A stretch of 64,000 bases of DNA, taken from contig CM075775.1 of assembly GCA_037974665.1 (NCBI GenBank), positions 41,752,152 to 41,816,151 of the forward strand, written 5' to 3'. This DNA comes from Ehretia macrophylla (Eukaryota > Streptophyta > Magnoliopsida > Boraginales > Ehretiaceae). Both the position numbers and the translations under genes were made by a program. Positions 1 through 10,488 of this stretch are shown here, one piece after another. Each line of letters begins with the position of its first letter. Within the stretch, counting starts at the first letter, position 1. Below the pieces are notes generated by a model. It saw only the letters and a list, made by a program, of their open reading frames with translations. It searched no databases and was not told where the DNA came from.

Positions 1-1601
1 TCAATTAAAGCATACGATACTCTTTTCACGAGCAACTTTCAAACACGAATTCGATGATGACGCGCCGGCCCAAACAACCTTATAACACCAGTTTGGAATA
101 CCCCGGAAGTATCCATCAATCCTACGACCCAAATATCCATGGGAGGGAACGCAAGCGAGAAAGGGAATAGAAGCGGAGCTAGAGCAACCAACACTGGCAA
201 CCCAAGGCTAGCCAGAGAGGCCCATCACTCACGCGCGAGACACTTTGCAATGCAAGACTCGATACAAGACAATAAACAAGCGATAAACGAGCGATAAAGC
301 CACACGTGGGAGAATAACAAAGTAGGTTACTTTCGCACGCAATAGCAGCAATTTGATAAGCAATTCAATCCAAAACAACTCAAACAAGTAATTCAAGTGA
401 TTCTAAGCATGCTATAAGCATAAAGACAAGTAAACACACAAAAACACAAATCGGCCCCAACTGTCAAAATGGTACCATTTCCAAACGAGCCACCAGTTCT
501 AGAAACCGACTTCGCCAACCCTCCTAGGTCACCATAAGGCACGTCTAAAGACCCCAAAACCTTACTTTACCCTAGAACTCGCGCAAAGCCCCGATTTCCC
601 CCTTTCTCGTTTGAACTACAACTACAATAACCAAACACCCAACCAACGCCATAATCGCACCAAAAGGGCTTCCATGGCTTCCCGAAACAATGCCAACATG
701 CAAAACGAGGAAACGCCAAAGTCGACCTAAACGACCCCGACTTTCCCAAAGGCTTAATTCTCGTTTTTTCCTCTACGCAACCCAAACAAACCACACATTT
801 TAGCATTCTAGCATACCTAGCACGTTTCTACATCAACAGAAAGTATAACAGTGCAACTTCAACGTTTCAAGGTTTTACTATTCATAAAATACTATTCATT
901 CCACAATTCAAGTTGCAATCACAACATTTAACCGCAGAAAATGTTACAAAGCTATAAATACATGTTCTACAAATGCTAAGGAACATTCTAGAAGCATCAA
1001 ATCGCTTTAAATAACGATCTACGGAAAAATCTAAAAATTGACAAAGTTAACTAACACAACATATAAATGCGCAAATAACATGTTTCCCTCACCTTAGGTA
1101 CTCCTAGTCGCTAGGAAAACAACGTTGGTTGCCTCGGAAATCAGCCCGCACGAGCACACGCGAAGATTGATCGTAGAGAAGTTGAAAGGTTTTTTTTTTT
1201 CCTCTCTAAAGCTCTCGGCCTGCTGCTGCTGTTTGCTGCTATTTTTCTTCTTATTTTGCTTACTTAATTGCTTAATTAAAGGTCAAAAGGTCAAAGGGTC
1301 AAAGGTCCAAGGTCAAACCACTTAAAACTTGGTCAAAGGGCCCTATTTCGCGCGTTTTAAAGCCGTTTCAGCTAAGGTAAGTTCAATTAAAGTTAGCAAC
1401 AATTAAAATATAAAATTTAAGTCGTCTAAATACTAGTTTCACTATTTGCTGAGGACTGGAACTCGTTATCTAGCTATCGCTCCTTAAATGCAATGCACGT
1501 TGCGTCGGCGAGAAAGTAACAATTAATTCACAAAGAATTTAAGAAAATATAATTTTCAAAATAATAAACAAGAAAATTCATATTCCGGCTCGGGTATTAC
1601 A
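1..1601 (-). mobile_element. 3' LTR (partial) of a minus-strand Ty3/gypsy retrotransposon
   Basis: The LTR runs off the left edge of the window. Its inner end is TATTACA at 1595-1601, followed at once by a polypurine tract (read on the minus strand) and then pol on the minus strand, so this is the downstream (3') LTR. It aligns along most of its length with the LTR at 58731-61226. Both share the block with CGCCGGCCCAAAC and the block reading CCCTAGAACTC, but they differ in indels and in the last 150 bp. No gene is seen. A small minus-strand frame at 567-806 recurs in the other LTR, but most base differences between the two change the amino acid. Confidence 0.85.
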
Positions 1602-1619
1602 CCCTCTCCCCCTTAAAAC
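1602..1619 (-). other. Polypurine tract of the left Ty3/gypsy element
   Basis: On the plus strand the bases read CCCTCTCCCCCTTAAAAC, which is a purine run on the minus strand directly abutting the inner end of the LTR. In LTR retrotransposons this tract primes plus-strand DNA synthesis. The matching tract of the right-hand element lies at 61228-61244 and is followed by a nearly identical AATTGCG word, which links the two elements. Confidence 0.8.
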
Positions 1620-1638
1620 AATTGCGCCCACGCAATTC

Positions 1639-4600
1639 TTACCTGGTCGACAAACAACTCCGAATACTGATCCCGAACTTGGTCATCTCTTTCCCAAGTC
1701 GCTTCTCAAACCCATGATGATTCCACAGAACCTTTACTAACGGAATACTCTTCCTGCGAAGCTCCTGAATCTTCCGATCCACAATTCTAATTGGTTTCTC
1801 TTCGTAGGACAACTTTTCTTCAATCTGCAAAGGCTCTGGTTCAAGTACATGTGAAGGGTCTGGATGATACTTCTTCAACATAGACACGTGGAACACATCG
1901 TGCAGTCTCGACAAGCTCGGAGGCAAAGCTAATCGATAAGCCAAAGGACCTACCTTTTCGGTGATCTCATACGGACCCACATACCTGGGACTAAGCTTCC
2001 CGCTCTTACCGTGCCGAATCAATCCCTTCCGTGGAGAAATCTTAAGAAACACCCAATCTCCCAAATCAAACTTAAGATCCCGACGGTGCTTATCTGCATA
2101 ACTCTTCTGACGACTCTGAGCTGTAAGCATACGCTGGCGAATAAGGTGAACGTTATCTACCATCTTAATCATCTCAGGTAACACAGTCGGATCAACTGTT
2201 CTCATCTCTCCAACCTCTTCCCAATATAATGGGGATCTGCATTTCCGACCATACAACGCCTCGTAGGGAGCCATACCTATAGTAGATTGATAACTATTGT
2301 TGTAGGCGAACTCCGCTAAAGGCAAAAACTTCTCCCAATTCTTCCCAAAGTCAAGCACACATGCCCGAAGCATGTCTTCCAAGATCCTAATGGTTCTCTC
2401 AGACTGTCCATCAGTTTGCGGATGATATGCAGTACTGAAGCTCAACTTAGTTCCCATGGCCTCTTGCAACTTCTGCCAAAAACGAGATCTGAATCTGGGA
2501 TCCCTATCTGACACTATACTCTGTGGTACTCCATGCAATCTCACAATATTAGCAACATACAATTCAGCTAGTTTATCAAGGCTATCCTGTTTGTTCACGG
2601 GAATAAAATGTGTAACCTTAGTCAAGCGGTCCACAACAACCCAAACAGAATCACATCCTCTCGGAGATCTAGGAAGATCGGTCACAAGGTCCATTGTTAT
2701 ATGTACCCACTTCCATTGCGGAATCGACAATGGCTGTAGAAGTCCGGCTGGCCTCTGATGCTCAACTTTAACCCTCTGACAAGTCAAACATCTGGATACA
2801 TACCCAGCAATCTCCCTCTTCATATTGTTCCACCAGAAGTGTTGCTTCAAATCTCTATACATCTTAGTACTGCCCGGGTGAATCGTATACCTCGAATTAT
2901 GTGCCTCGGACAGGATCTCATTCTTCAAAGTCGGATCACTAGGAACACATACTCTGTCCCTGAATCTGAAGATGCCATCTGCATGTAATTTAAACTCCGA
3001 CTCTCCCCCTTTAGCTTTCTCCTGGATCTTCAAGATGTGAGGATCAGTCTTCTGAGCCTCTTTGATCTGAGCTAGCAATCCTGACTGAATCTGTAAACTA
3101 GCAAACCGAATCCCTACCTCAGTAGCTTCTGGTTTCCATGAACAAATTTCTTCCAAAGTCTCCCAGTCCTTGATAATCAAGCTTGCAACAGTAGCCTTTC
3201 GGCTCAAAGCATCAGCAACAACATTTGCCTTACCTGGCACATAGTTAATAGAACAGTTATAACCACCCAATAGCTCTAGCCATCTCCGCTGCCTCATATT
3301 TAGATCCTTCTGTGAAAACAAATACTTGAGACTCTTGTGGTCAGTAAATATTTCAAATCTGCAACCCCACAAGTAATGACGCCACTTCTTCAATGCAAAC
3401 ACAACTGCAGCCAACTCAAGATCATGTGTAGGGTAATTGACTTCATAAGGTTTCAATTTCCTAGAAGCATAGGCAATCACCTTCCCATTCTGCATTAAAA
3501 CACAGCCCAATCCTTCTTTAGATGCATCACTGTAGACAACGAAGTTCTCTGTTCCTTCAGGTAAAGCTAGTATAGGAGCTGTAGTTAGTCTCTTCTTCAA
3601 TTCTTGGAAACTGGATTCACATTTAGCATCCCAGTTGTAAGCAACTTTCTTCCGAGTCAATTGGCTCAAAGGTCCAGAAATTTTAGAAAAGTCTTTAACA
3701 AATCTCCGGTAGTAACCAGCCAATCCAAAAAAACTCCGAATCTCTGGCACCAGCTCAGGTCTCCTCCAAGCTGAAACAACTTCAATCTTAGCTGGGTCCA
3801 CTGAAATTCCTCGATCTGAAATGATATGGCCTAGAAAAGATATCTGGTTCAACCAGAACTCACACTTGCTGAATTTAGCAAAAAGCTTGTTTTCCTGCAA
3901 AGTCTGAAGCACAATCCTCAAGTGTTGCTCATGTTCAGCCTCGTTCTTCGAATACACTAAAATGTCGTCAATGAAGATCACGACAAACTGATCAAGGTAA
4001 GGCCGAAAAACCCTCTGCATCAAGTCCATGAATGCGGCTGGTGCATTCGTCAATCCAAACGGCAAAACAACAAATTCATAGTGGCCATATCTAGTCCTGA
4101 ATGCCGTCTTTGGTATATCGTCACTCCGAATCCTAAGTTGATAGTAACCCTGCCTCAAGTCAAATTTGGAGTAAACACTCGCACCCTGTAACTGGTCAAA
4201 CAATTCTTCAATCAACGGCAAAGGGTATTTATTCTTAATCGTGACTTGATTAAGTCCCCTGTAATCAATGCATAACCGTAGCGTGCCGTCTTTCTTTCTC
4301 ACAAACAACACAGGTGCGCCCCACGGTGAAGAACTAGGTTGTATAAACCCTTTCTCAAGCAAGTTCTGAAGCTGAATTTTTAACTCCTGAAGTTCAGCCG
4401 ATGCCATCCTGTAAGGACTCCTAGAAATTGGCGCAGTGCCTGGCACAAGGTCAATCACGAACTCAATCTCCCTATCCGGTGGTAAACCCGGTAATTCCTC
4501 GGGAAATACACCAGGGAAGTCTCTAACAATCGGAACTTCATTCAAACTCAACTTATCAGCAGGCTGATTGATCAAATAGGCTAAGTAGGCTTCACAACCC

Positions 4601-4809
4601 CTATTCAACAACTTAGAAGTCTTGATCGCTGATAAAAGTGGAATGCGGGCAGCCCTGCAGTTCCCAATAATCTCTAGTACCGGTAGGTCAGGAACTTTAA
4701 GATAAACGATCTTTGTTCTACAATCCAACTGTGCATAATACTTTCCCAACCAGTCCATTCCCAAAATGATTTCAAAGTCACGGAATGGTAATAAGTGTGG
4801 CGCTCCCAC
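1639..4809 (-). CDS. Ty3/gypsy pol polyprotein, 5'-truncated (protease tail, RT, RNase H, integrase)
   Basis: The frame is 1056 codons with no internal stop. Visible in order: the end of the protease region (ILGMDWLG, residues 15-22); reverse transcriptase (about 110-350) with FDLRQGYY at 216-223 and the catalytic FIDD, Asp281/Asp282; RNase H (about 420-540) with Asp428 in YSDAS; and the integrase zinc finger with His637, His643, Cys674 and Cys677. The integrase core has Asp707, Asp768 and Glu804 (35 residues between the last two). The C-terminal region ends in a VKVLW motif typical of chromoviruses, probably the Tekay/Del clade. Gag and most of protease are missing. The first codons and the apparent GTG start (4809-4796) belong to the neighbouring TRIM, so there is no true start. 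About 25 codons from the end the familiar chromovirus tail shifts into another frame, which suggests a small deletion near 1705-1715. The product would make an element cDNA and integrate it, but this copy cannot be complete. Confidence 0.9.
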   Translation of the reverse strand: MGAPHLLPFRDFEIILGMDWLGKYYAQLDCRTKIVYLKVPDLPVLEIIGNCRAARIPLLSAIKTSKLLNRGCEAYLAYLINQPADKLSLNEVPIVRDFPGVFPEELPGLPPDREIEFVIDLVPGTAPISRSPYRMASAELQELKIQLQNLLEKGFIQPSSSPWGAPVLFVRKKDGTLRLCIDYRGLNQVTIKNKYPLPLIEELFDQLQGASVYSKFDLRQGYYQLRIRSDDIPKTAFRTRYGHYEFVVLPFGLTNAPAAFMDLMQRVFRPYLDQFVVIFIDDILVYSKNEAEHEQHLRIVLQTLQENKLFAKFSKCEFWLNQISFLGHIISDRGISVDPAKIEVVSAWRRPELVPEIRSFFGLAGYYRRFVKDFSKISGPLSQLTRKKVAYNWDAKCESSFQELKKRLTTAPILALPEGTENFVVYSDASKEGLGCVLMQNGKVIAYASRKLKPYEVNYPTHDLELAAVVFALKKWRHYLWGCRFEIFTDHKSLKYLFSQKDLNMRQRRWLELLGGYNCSINYVPGKANVVADALSRKATVASLIIKDWETLEEICSWKPEATEVGIRFASLQIQSGLLAQIKEAQKTDPHILKIQEKAKGGESEFKLHADGIFRFRDRVCVPSDPTLKNEILSEAHNSRYTIHPGSTKMYRDLKQHFWWNNMKREIAGYVSRCLTCQRVKVEHQRPAGLLQPLSIPQWKWVHITMDLVTDLPRSPRGCDSVWVVVDRLTKVTHFIPVNKQDSLDKLAELYVANIVRLHGVPQSIVSDRDPRFRSRFWQKLQEAMGTKLSFSTAYHPQTDGQSERTIRILEDMLRACVLDFGKNWEKFLPLAEFAYNNSYQSTIGMAPYEALYGRKCRSPLYWEEVGEMRTVDPTVLPEMIKMVDNVHLIRQRMLTAQSRQKSYADKHRRDLKFDLGDWVFLKISPRKGLIRHGKSGKLSPRYVGPYEITEKVGPLAYRLALPPSLSRLHDVFHVSMLKKYHPDPSHVLEPEPLQIEEKLSYEEKPIRIVDRKIQELRRKSIPLVKVLWNHHGFEKRLGKEMTKFGISIRSCLSTR

Positions 4810-5005
4810 ATCGAAAAATTAGGAAGTGATATAGCTGAATATAAGGGGGCGACTCCTTGTGTTAGCCAGTACGCGTTTTCACGTGGGAGACCACGTGAGG
4901 AACAAAACCGTGAGAGTATTGGTACCCTTGTGGTCTTGCTCAAAGCGGACAATATACTGGTAGTGACGTACTCGTGCCCGTGATAAACCGTGGCGGGTCG
5001 TTACA
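4796..5005 (+). repeat. TRIM 5' LTR
   Basis: 210 bp, TG...CA ends. It contains a perfect inverted repeat CACGTGG-GAGA-CCACGTG at 4880-4897 that carries two G-box (CACGTG) words. It is identical to the other LTR except at 4850 and 4892. Confidence 0.88.
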
Positions 5006-5007
5006 AA

Positions 5008-5019
5008 TGGTATCAGAGC
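5008..5019 (+). other. Primer binding site (initiator tRNA-Met) of the TRIM
   Basis: TGGTATCAGAGC lies two bases after the left LTR. It is complementary to the 3' end of plant initiator tRNA-Met, the usual minus-strand primer of plant Ty3/gypsy and many TRIM elements. The same 12 bases occur at 48646-48657 and, on the minus strand, at 62954-62965. Confidence 0.9.
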
Positions 5020-5072
5020 CTACCGGGGTGACCCGGCGTTGTGACGTTAGCCCGCGAGGGCGCGTGCCTCTT

Positions 5073-5085
5073 AAGGGGGGTGGAG
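5073..5085 (+). other. Polypurine tract of the TRIM
   Basis: AAGGGGGGTGGAG immediately precedes the right LTR, the position and composition expected for the plus-strand primer. Confidence 0.75.
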
Positions 5086-5295
5086 TGTGGCGCTCCCACA
5101 TCGAAAAATTAGGAAGTGATATAGCTGAATATAAGGGGGAGACTCCTTGTGTTAGCCAGTACGCGTTTTCACGTGGGAGACTACGTGAGGAACAAAACCG
5201 TGAGAGTATTGGTACCCTTGTGGTCTTGCTCAAAGCGGACAATATACTGGTAGTGACGTACTCGTGCCCGTGATAAACCGTGGCGGGTCGTTACA
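5086..5295 (+). repeat. TRIM 3' LTR
   Basis: 210 bp, 208 of them identical to the 5' LTR. The C-to-T change at 5182 breaks the G-box palindrome that is perfect in the left copy. The next base, 5296, begins 5S spacer (TCTACAGCGTGTCGATATCACG). Confidence 0.88.
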
Positions 5296-5448
5296 TCTAC
5301 AGCGTGTCGATATCACGTCTTGCGGTGATGCTGCGTTGTTGAAGTAGATGGGCTTTCGATAAGCCCAATAGGCCTTTTGATTTGGCCGTCTTTCTTGGCT
5401 GGGACTGTGAACCATCAACATATAAGGGCTTTGCACCATCAACATGAC

Positions 5449-5566
5449 AGGTGCTATCTTACCAGTACTAATGCACCGAATCCCAGCAAAACTCTGAAGT
5501 TAAGCGTGCTTGGGCGAGAGTAGTACTAGGATGGGTGACACCCTGGTAAGTCCTCGTGTTGCACCC
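5449..5566 (+). rRNA. 5S rRNA gene copy 1
   Basis: 118 nt with the plant 5S core AAGTTAAGCGTGCTTGGGCG (A box) and GGATGGGTGAC (C box). A TATATAA word lies about 25 bp upstream. It is followed by a C-run of about 14 and then T-runs. Diagnostic changes: GTGCTATC near the start and GACACCCTGGTAAG near the end, shared with copies 10 and 18. Confidence 0.9.
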
Positions 5567-6132
5567 CCCCCCCCCCTTTTCATTTTTTTAACACGTTTAG
5601 CCTTGCCAAGATTCTTTATCTATCACATTTATATTCTCAAGTCCTACGACATCTTAGGCAAGAAACCTTCGCTTGTGTAGAGGCTGGGGCTGAAAATCGA
5701 GGATGTGGGGCCTGTGACCAAGTCTCCATCGCTCCGGTGCATATAACTTTTGATCCGTAAGGAGTTATGCGGCGCTCAACATACTGTTGGAAAGCTCTCC
5801 AGGAGCTCTACGACGGGGGAAGCATGCCTACTCGGCAGCGTGTTTTTTCCATAACCAAAATTGAACGCTTTCATCTGTTTCAGGCCACTTTTCATCTATT
5901 TGCGTTGTTTTTAAGGCTCGGGTCTTTTATCGTGAGCCGCAAAAAGGACGAGAACCCAACTCGTGCAACATTAGAGGGCTCTACAATACGTTGATATCAC
6001 GTCTTGCGGTGATGCTGCGTTGTTGAAGCAAATGGGATGTCGATAAACCCAATAGGCCTTTTGATTTGGCCATCTTTCTTGGCTGAGACTGTGAACCGTC
6101 AACACATAAGGGTTAAGCACCATCAACATGAT

Positions 6133-6250
6133 GGGTGCTATCATACCAGCACTAATGCACCAGATCCTATCAAAACTCCAAAGTTAAGCGTGCTTGGGCG
6201 ATAGTAGTACTAGGATGGGTGACCCCTTGGGAAGTCCTCATGTTGCACCC
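6133..6250 (+). rRNA. 5S rRNA gene copy 2
   Basis: 118 nt, same strand, 684 bp after copy 1. The A and C boxes are conserved. GTGCTATC, CAAAACTCCAAAG and GCGATAGTAG differ from the array consensus. The corresponding genes in the other blocks are copies 11 and 19. Confidence 0.9.
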
Positions 6251-6811
6251 CCACCTTTTCATTTGTTTTGCCACGTTTAGCCTTGCCAAGATGCTTTATC
6301 CATCACATTTATATTCTCGAGTCCCATGATATCTTGGGCAAGACAACTTCGCTTCGCGTAGATGCTGAGCCCAAAAACTGAGAACGTGGGGCCTATGACC
6401 AGGTCTCCGTCACTCCGGTGCCTATAACTTTGGATCCGTAAGGAGTTATGCGGCGCACAACATACCGTTGGAAGGCTCTCCGGGGGATCTTCGGTGGCAG
6501 CATCAAGCCGGCTTTGCTGCCCCTTTTTCGGTAGCCAAAATCGTACATTTTCATCAGTTTTGGGCCACTTTTATTCTTTTTGCACTTTTTTTAGGCCCGT
6601 GTTGTTTGTCGTGAGCCGCGAAAAGTACGAGAAAAAAATTCACGGAACATTGGAGGGCTCTACAACTCATCGATAATGCGTCTTGCAGTGATGTTACGTT
6701 GTTGAAGTAGATGGGTTGTCAATAAGCCCAATAGGCCTTTTGAATAGTTCGTCTATCTTGGCTGGAACTGTAAATCGTCGACACATAAGGGCCTTGCACC
6801 ATCAACAAGAC

Positions 6812-6929
6812 GGGTGCGATCATACCGGCACTAATGAACCAGATCCCATTAGAACTCCAAAGTTAAGCGTGCTTGGGCGAGATGAGTACTAGGATGGGTG
6901 ACCCTGAGGAAAGTCCTCGTGTTGCACCC
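6812..6929 (+). rRNA. 5S rRNA gene copy 3
   Basis: 118 nt. It carries the signature GAGATGAGTACT and GACCCTGAGGAAAG in place of GAGAGTAGTACT and GACCCCTTGGGAAG. Copies 12 and 20 carry the same kind of changes at the same sites, which identifies them as the same member of a higher-order unit. Confidence 0.88.
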
Positions 6930-7298
6930 CCAATTTCCTTTTTTTTGCCACATTTAGCCTTGCTAAGATGCTTTATCCATCACATTTATATTCTCGAGTC
7001 GCACGGCATCTTGGGCAAGACAACTTGGCTTCACCTATAGGCTGGGCTCGCAAATCGAGGACGTGGGGCCTGTGACCAACTCTCCGTCGCTCCAGTGCAT
7101 ATAACTTTTGATCCGCAAGGAGTTATGCGGCGCACAGTATACCGTTGGAAAGCTCTCCGGAAGCTCTACCACAAGGGCAGCAAGCCTGCCCGGCTATGCC
7201 TTTTTCGATAGCAAAATCTAACATTTTCATCAGTTTTGGTCAATTTTTCTTCCTTTTACGCTGTTTTTTAGGCCCAGGTCGTTCGTCGTGAGCCGCGA

Positions 7299-10066
7299 TG
7301 TGACGCCCGACCCTGAATAATGTGTCTTACCTTGATTTGCATGCCATAGACCCAGAATTATATGACCGACCTTGGTTTACGTGCCCTAACCTCGATGTAC
7401 GTGCATTATCTCGTTTCGTGTGCCCTAACCTAGAACTGTGTACCTTAACCTAGATATAGATTCGTGACTTGAATTACGTGCCTTGCCTGGGTTTGCATGC
7501 ATTCACCTAGGATTACGGGCATTTACATAGGAATCTGTGCATTTACCTAGAAGTGCGTGCCCTAGACCTAGGAATGCATGCTTGCACGCTAATCAATAAA
7601 GATTCCTGCACAAAGCACAAGACAATAAAATAATCCTACACAACCCACTAACCATTATTAAATTCTCAATTCAAATCTCTACAAAATCCACTAACACCTA
7701 AATATTATATTTTAAACTCACTACAAGACAAAATCTCACAAACCTCTAAACATATCATATATTCTATTCTACCTAAAATCCCTAAATACCCAACATTCTC
7801 CTACACACATGCTAAACCCTAAGCACTTTCCTATTATCTAAACATTCCTATGACAAGTTCAAGACACAATGCAACCTAGAATAGACAAATGCATGACAAA
7901 TACAAGACACAATGCAACCTAGGATAGACAAATGCATGACAATACAAAAATAATAATAAAAACCTCATCTAAACCCTTCCCTTTCTCGACCTACACAGCA
8001 CACCCACTCCTCACAATTAGAAAAAATGCAAAAGATGACACAAATTTGGAATTTGAAAAGCTCAAGGCCGACACACACACTTAAAACATCTTCAAAGCAT
8101 CAATTTTCTCTCAAACTCTCTCCTTCTCTCTCATCTTTGGCCATAGCATACTCTTGAGCTCCCAAGACTTCTAACAAGCTCTCAAGGACTCTCAAGACCA
8201 CTCCAAGCTTGGTCATAGCAAGCAACATAGCAAGAATCTCTCACAAAGCTCAAAAACCTCTCATTTTCGGCCATAGGTAAGTTTTGATGGTTTTCTTCCT
8301 TGCCTTTTGGTTTCACACACATGCACATCTCCTACACAAGCTAACGAAGCTAAGATTTAAGGAAAGTCAAGCCACCACTCGGCCAAAGCAAGGAAAAAGG
8401 ACCTTTTGTGCATTTCCAAATGCATTCTAGCATTTTCATCCAACAACTTGGTAAGGTGAGGGTTAAACTCATTTAAAAGCTTTCAAAACTCACATGCATG
8501 CTCTCATATGGCTGTATTTACCTTTGTAGTTCATGTATATGTGTTTATATGAGCCTATCCACTCATACGTGGCTTGATAATGGCTAGAAACTTGAAGACA
8601 TGTAAACACATTTTTCTGGCAGATTACTGACCTTGTGGAACAAAGTGCTTTTGGCTTGGAAAACATTGATAAAAATACATGAAAATTGGTAGGTTACTAT
8701 ATTTTCAGTTCTGAACATATTTGGAAGAAATAGACCAAGGCCAATTTTGACTCTAAGGCCTCCAAAATGGTCAAATATCATGATGTGTCTAAATCTGGAA
8801 AACTTGGAAATATGAAGTAGGGTTCTGGCAGCTTTCTGACCTTGTAGAACAAAATAGTTTTGACCTAGTAAACGATGTTAAAAATTCATGAAAATTGGTA
8901 GGTCACTATAGGTTTCAGTTCTGGACATTTTTGGCACAAATAGGCTAAGGCTAATTTTGAGTATAAAGGCCTAAAAAATGGCAAATATCGAGATATGTAT
9001 GAATCTGGACAGTTTTGCGTAGTCTCACGGTTTTGGTCATAACTCCTAAGTCCGAACTCCAAATGCAGCAAGGTTTGTTCCTAGATTTAAAGCACTCATT
9101 AAGATTCAATTTTACATTTAGTTCACTAAATTTGGAGGATATTTACTTGGCTAAATGAATGAGGAAAAACAGACCATTTTAGTAAGGTTTTTGGCTCGCT
9201 AATATGCTTTGAATAATGTTGTAACTTTACTTGTGGTATTGAATGCTTGGAATTGTGGCAATTAGAAGTTTTGTGGGTTGTTTTGGTTGGTTGAGGTTTC
9301 TTAATTGATTGATGCATGGCTTAGGTTTAATTATATGATGAATTGTTGCTTAATCGCATGTGTAAGCATGAAATTGAGGCCCTATTGCTTATGAATACTT
9401 GCTAAGTGATGATCCTATGGCTAAATGTGTTCAATTGAGTGGTTAGTAGGCTGCCCAATAATTGCTAAGTATACTTGAAATGGTTTAACTGTTTCTTGTG
9501 GTGCTTAGCAAATAAAATCAACACCCGAGCATGTCCTTGTAAGCCCTAATGGCCCGTAGACTCCCAAGTCATAAACCACTCTTGTGTGATCATAATTGAT
9601 GTTGAAGATTGTTAATAGGCTGCCCAAAATTATCTTTATAAGCTCTAAACATGATCCCTGATGATTGCATGTTGATAAGTGAACTATTCTTGCACCCAGT
9701 TTTGTGTAAGTGTCGTAGCATGCTTGTATGATCTCAACACTTGATATGTGAACTAAAATGAGATATATGACTTGTTTTATATGGTGTTACTTGGCTGGAC
9801 GTTAAAAGTTCACATGCTTCTAGGTGTTGTACAAAGTGAATTTACATGTCAAAGCATGTCTCGTATGTTTACTTGTCGATATGTGATCTTATACTTGCTC
9901 GGAGGCAACCTACTTTGTTGCCCTCCTAATGTGAATTGTTAAAAGACATTTAATGGCTTATTTTGAACATGATTACTTGGCTGCCCATGAAAGTTTAATT
10001 GCTTTCAAATTGATATATGAAATGATTATATGTTCTTACAATGCCTTATATGCCAATATGTCGAAA
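7299..10066 (+). mobile_element. Forward LTR, 3'-truncated (unit A)
   Basis: It begins TGTGACGCCCGACC after GAGCCGCGA of the 5S spacer and has the same content as the reverse LTRs read on the other strand. It stops near 10066 at ATGTCGAAATG, where it joins a TGCCTTTTTTCGG spacer word. A complete LTR of this family (11396-15264) continues for roughly 1.2 kb beyond that point. The first 300 bp hold a degenerate minisatellite of about 20 bp per unit (7315-7590). No gene is seen. Units B and C have the same truncated LTR. Confidence 0.85.
7315..7590 (+). repeat. LTR-start minisatellite (unit A)
   Basis: About a dozen loosely repeated units of 18-24 bp, each built on a CGTGC word followed by CTAACCTAG-like or TTACCTAG-like bases. 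The array occurs at the start of every LTR of this group in the window, with different unit numbers. Confidence 0.7.
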
Positions 10067-10360
10067 TGCCTTTTTTCGGTACCCAAAACCAAACGTTTTC
10101 ATTAGTTTTGAGCCACTTTTCTTCTTCTTGCACTGTTTTTTAGGCCCGTGTCGTTTGTCATGACCTGTGAAATGGAATAGAACCTAACTCGCGGAACATT
10201 AAAGTGCTCTACAACGTGTCAATATCTCATCTTGCGGTGAAGCTGCGTTGTTGAAGCAGATTGGTTGTCGATAAGCCCAATGGGCCTTTTAAATGGTTCG
10301 TCTCTCTTGGCTAGGATTGTGAACCGTCAACACATAAGGGCTTTGTACCATCAACATGAC

Positions 10361-10488
10361 GGGTACAACGTGTCAATATCATACCAACACTAATGCAACG
10401 GATCCTATTAGAACTCTGAAGTTAAGCGTGCTTGGGCAAGAGTAGTACTAGGATGGGTGACCCCCTAGGAAGTCCTCGTGTTGCACCC
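10361..10488 (+). rRNA. 5S rRNA gene copy 4 (rearranged 5' end)
   Basis: 128 nt. After the first four bases (GGGT) the usual GCG is replaced by ACAACGTGTCAAT, and the normal ATCATACC sequence then resumes. The 16-base word ACAACGTGTCAATATC is an exact copy of spacer at 10211-10226. The A and C boxes are intact, so it may still bind the Pol III factors, but the RNA 5' stem would be disrupted. Confidence 0.85.

Larger units (their letters stand above)
4796..5295 (+). mobile_element. TRIM (terminal-repeat retrotransposon in miniature), complete
   Basis: Two 210-bp direct repeats (4796-5005 and 5086-5295), each starting TGTGG and ending TTACA, flank an 80-bp interior. The interior has a tRNA-Met primer site at its left end and a polypurine tract at its right end. 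There is no coding capacity, so it must be mobilised in trans. The two LTRs differ at only two bases (4850 versus 5140; 4892 versus 5182), so it is a young insertion. The five bases to its left (ATAAG) and right (TCTAC) do not form a target duplication. The left flank is gypsy pol and the right flank is 5S spacer. Confidence 0.88.
5296..7298 (+). repeat. 5S rDNA block 1 (three repeats and spacer)
   Basis: A partial spacer followed by three 5S genes spaced 684 and 679 bp apart. Each spacer is about 560 bp and carries a T-run after the gene, a block with TTTATATTCTCGAGTCC, the words GGAAAGCTCTCC and TTTTAGGCC, and an ATAAGGGC box about 27 bp before the next gene. It ends where a forward LTR has inserted after GAGCCGCGA. 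Short reading frames here are chance frames inside spacer. Confidence 0.88.

Noticed and set aside
567-806. Conserved 75-79 codon minus frame also present at 60104-60331
   Set aside because: Both copies lie at the same place in related LTRs. Most base differences change the amino acid, so the similarity reflects LTR relatedness and not protein selection.
4796-5295. Cassandra-type TRIM (LTRs carrying a 5S promoter) as the source of the 5S genes
   Set aside because: The TRIM LTRs contain no 5S-like A or C box. The 5S genes lie in 680-bp tandem units with their own TATA-like box and terminator, so they are genuine array copies.
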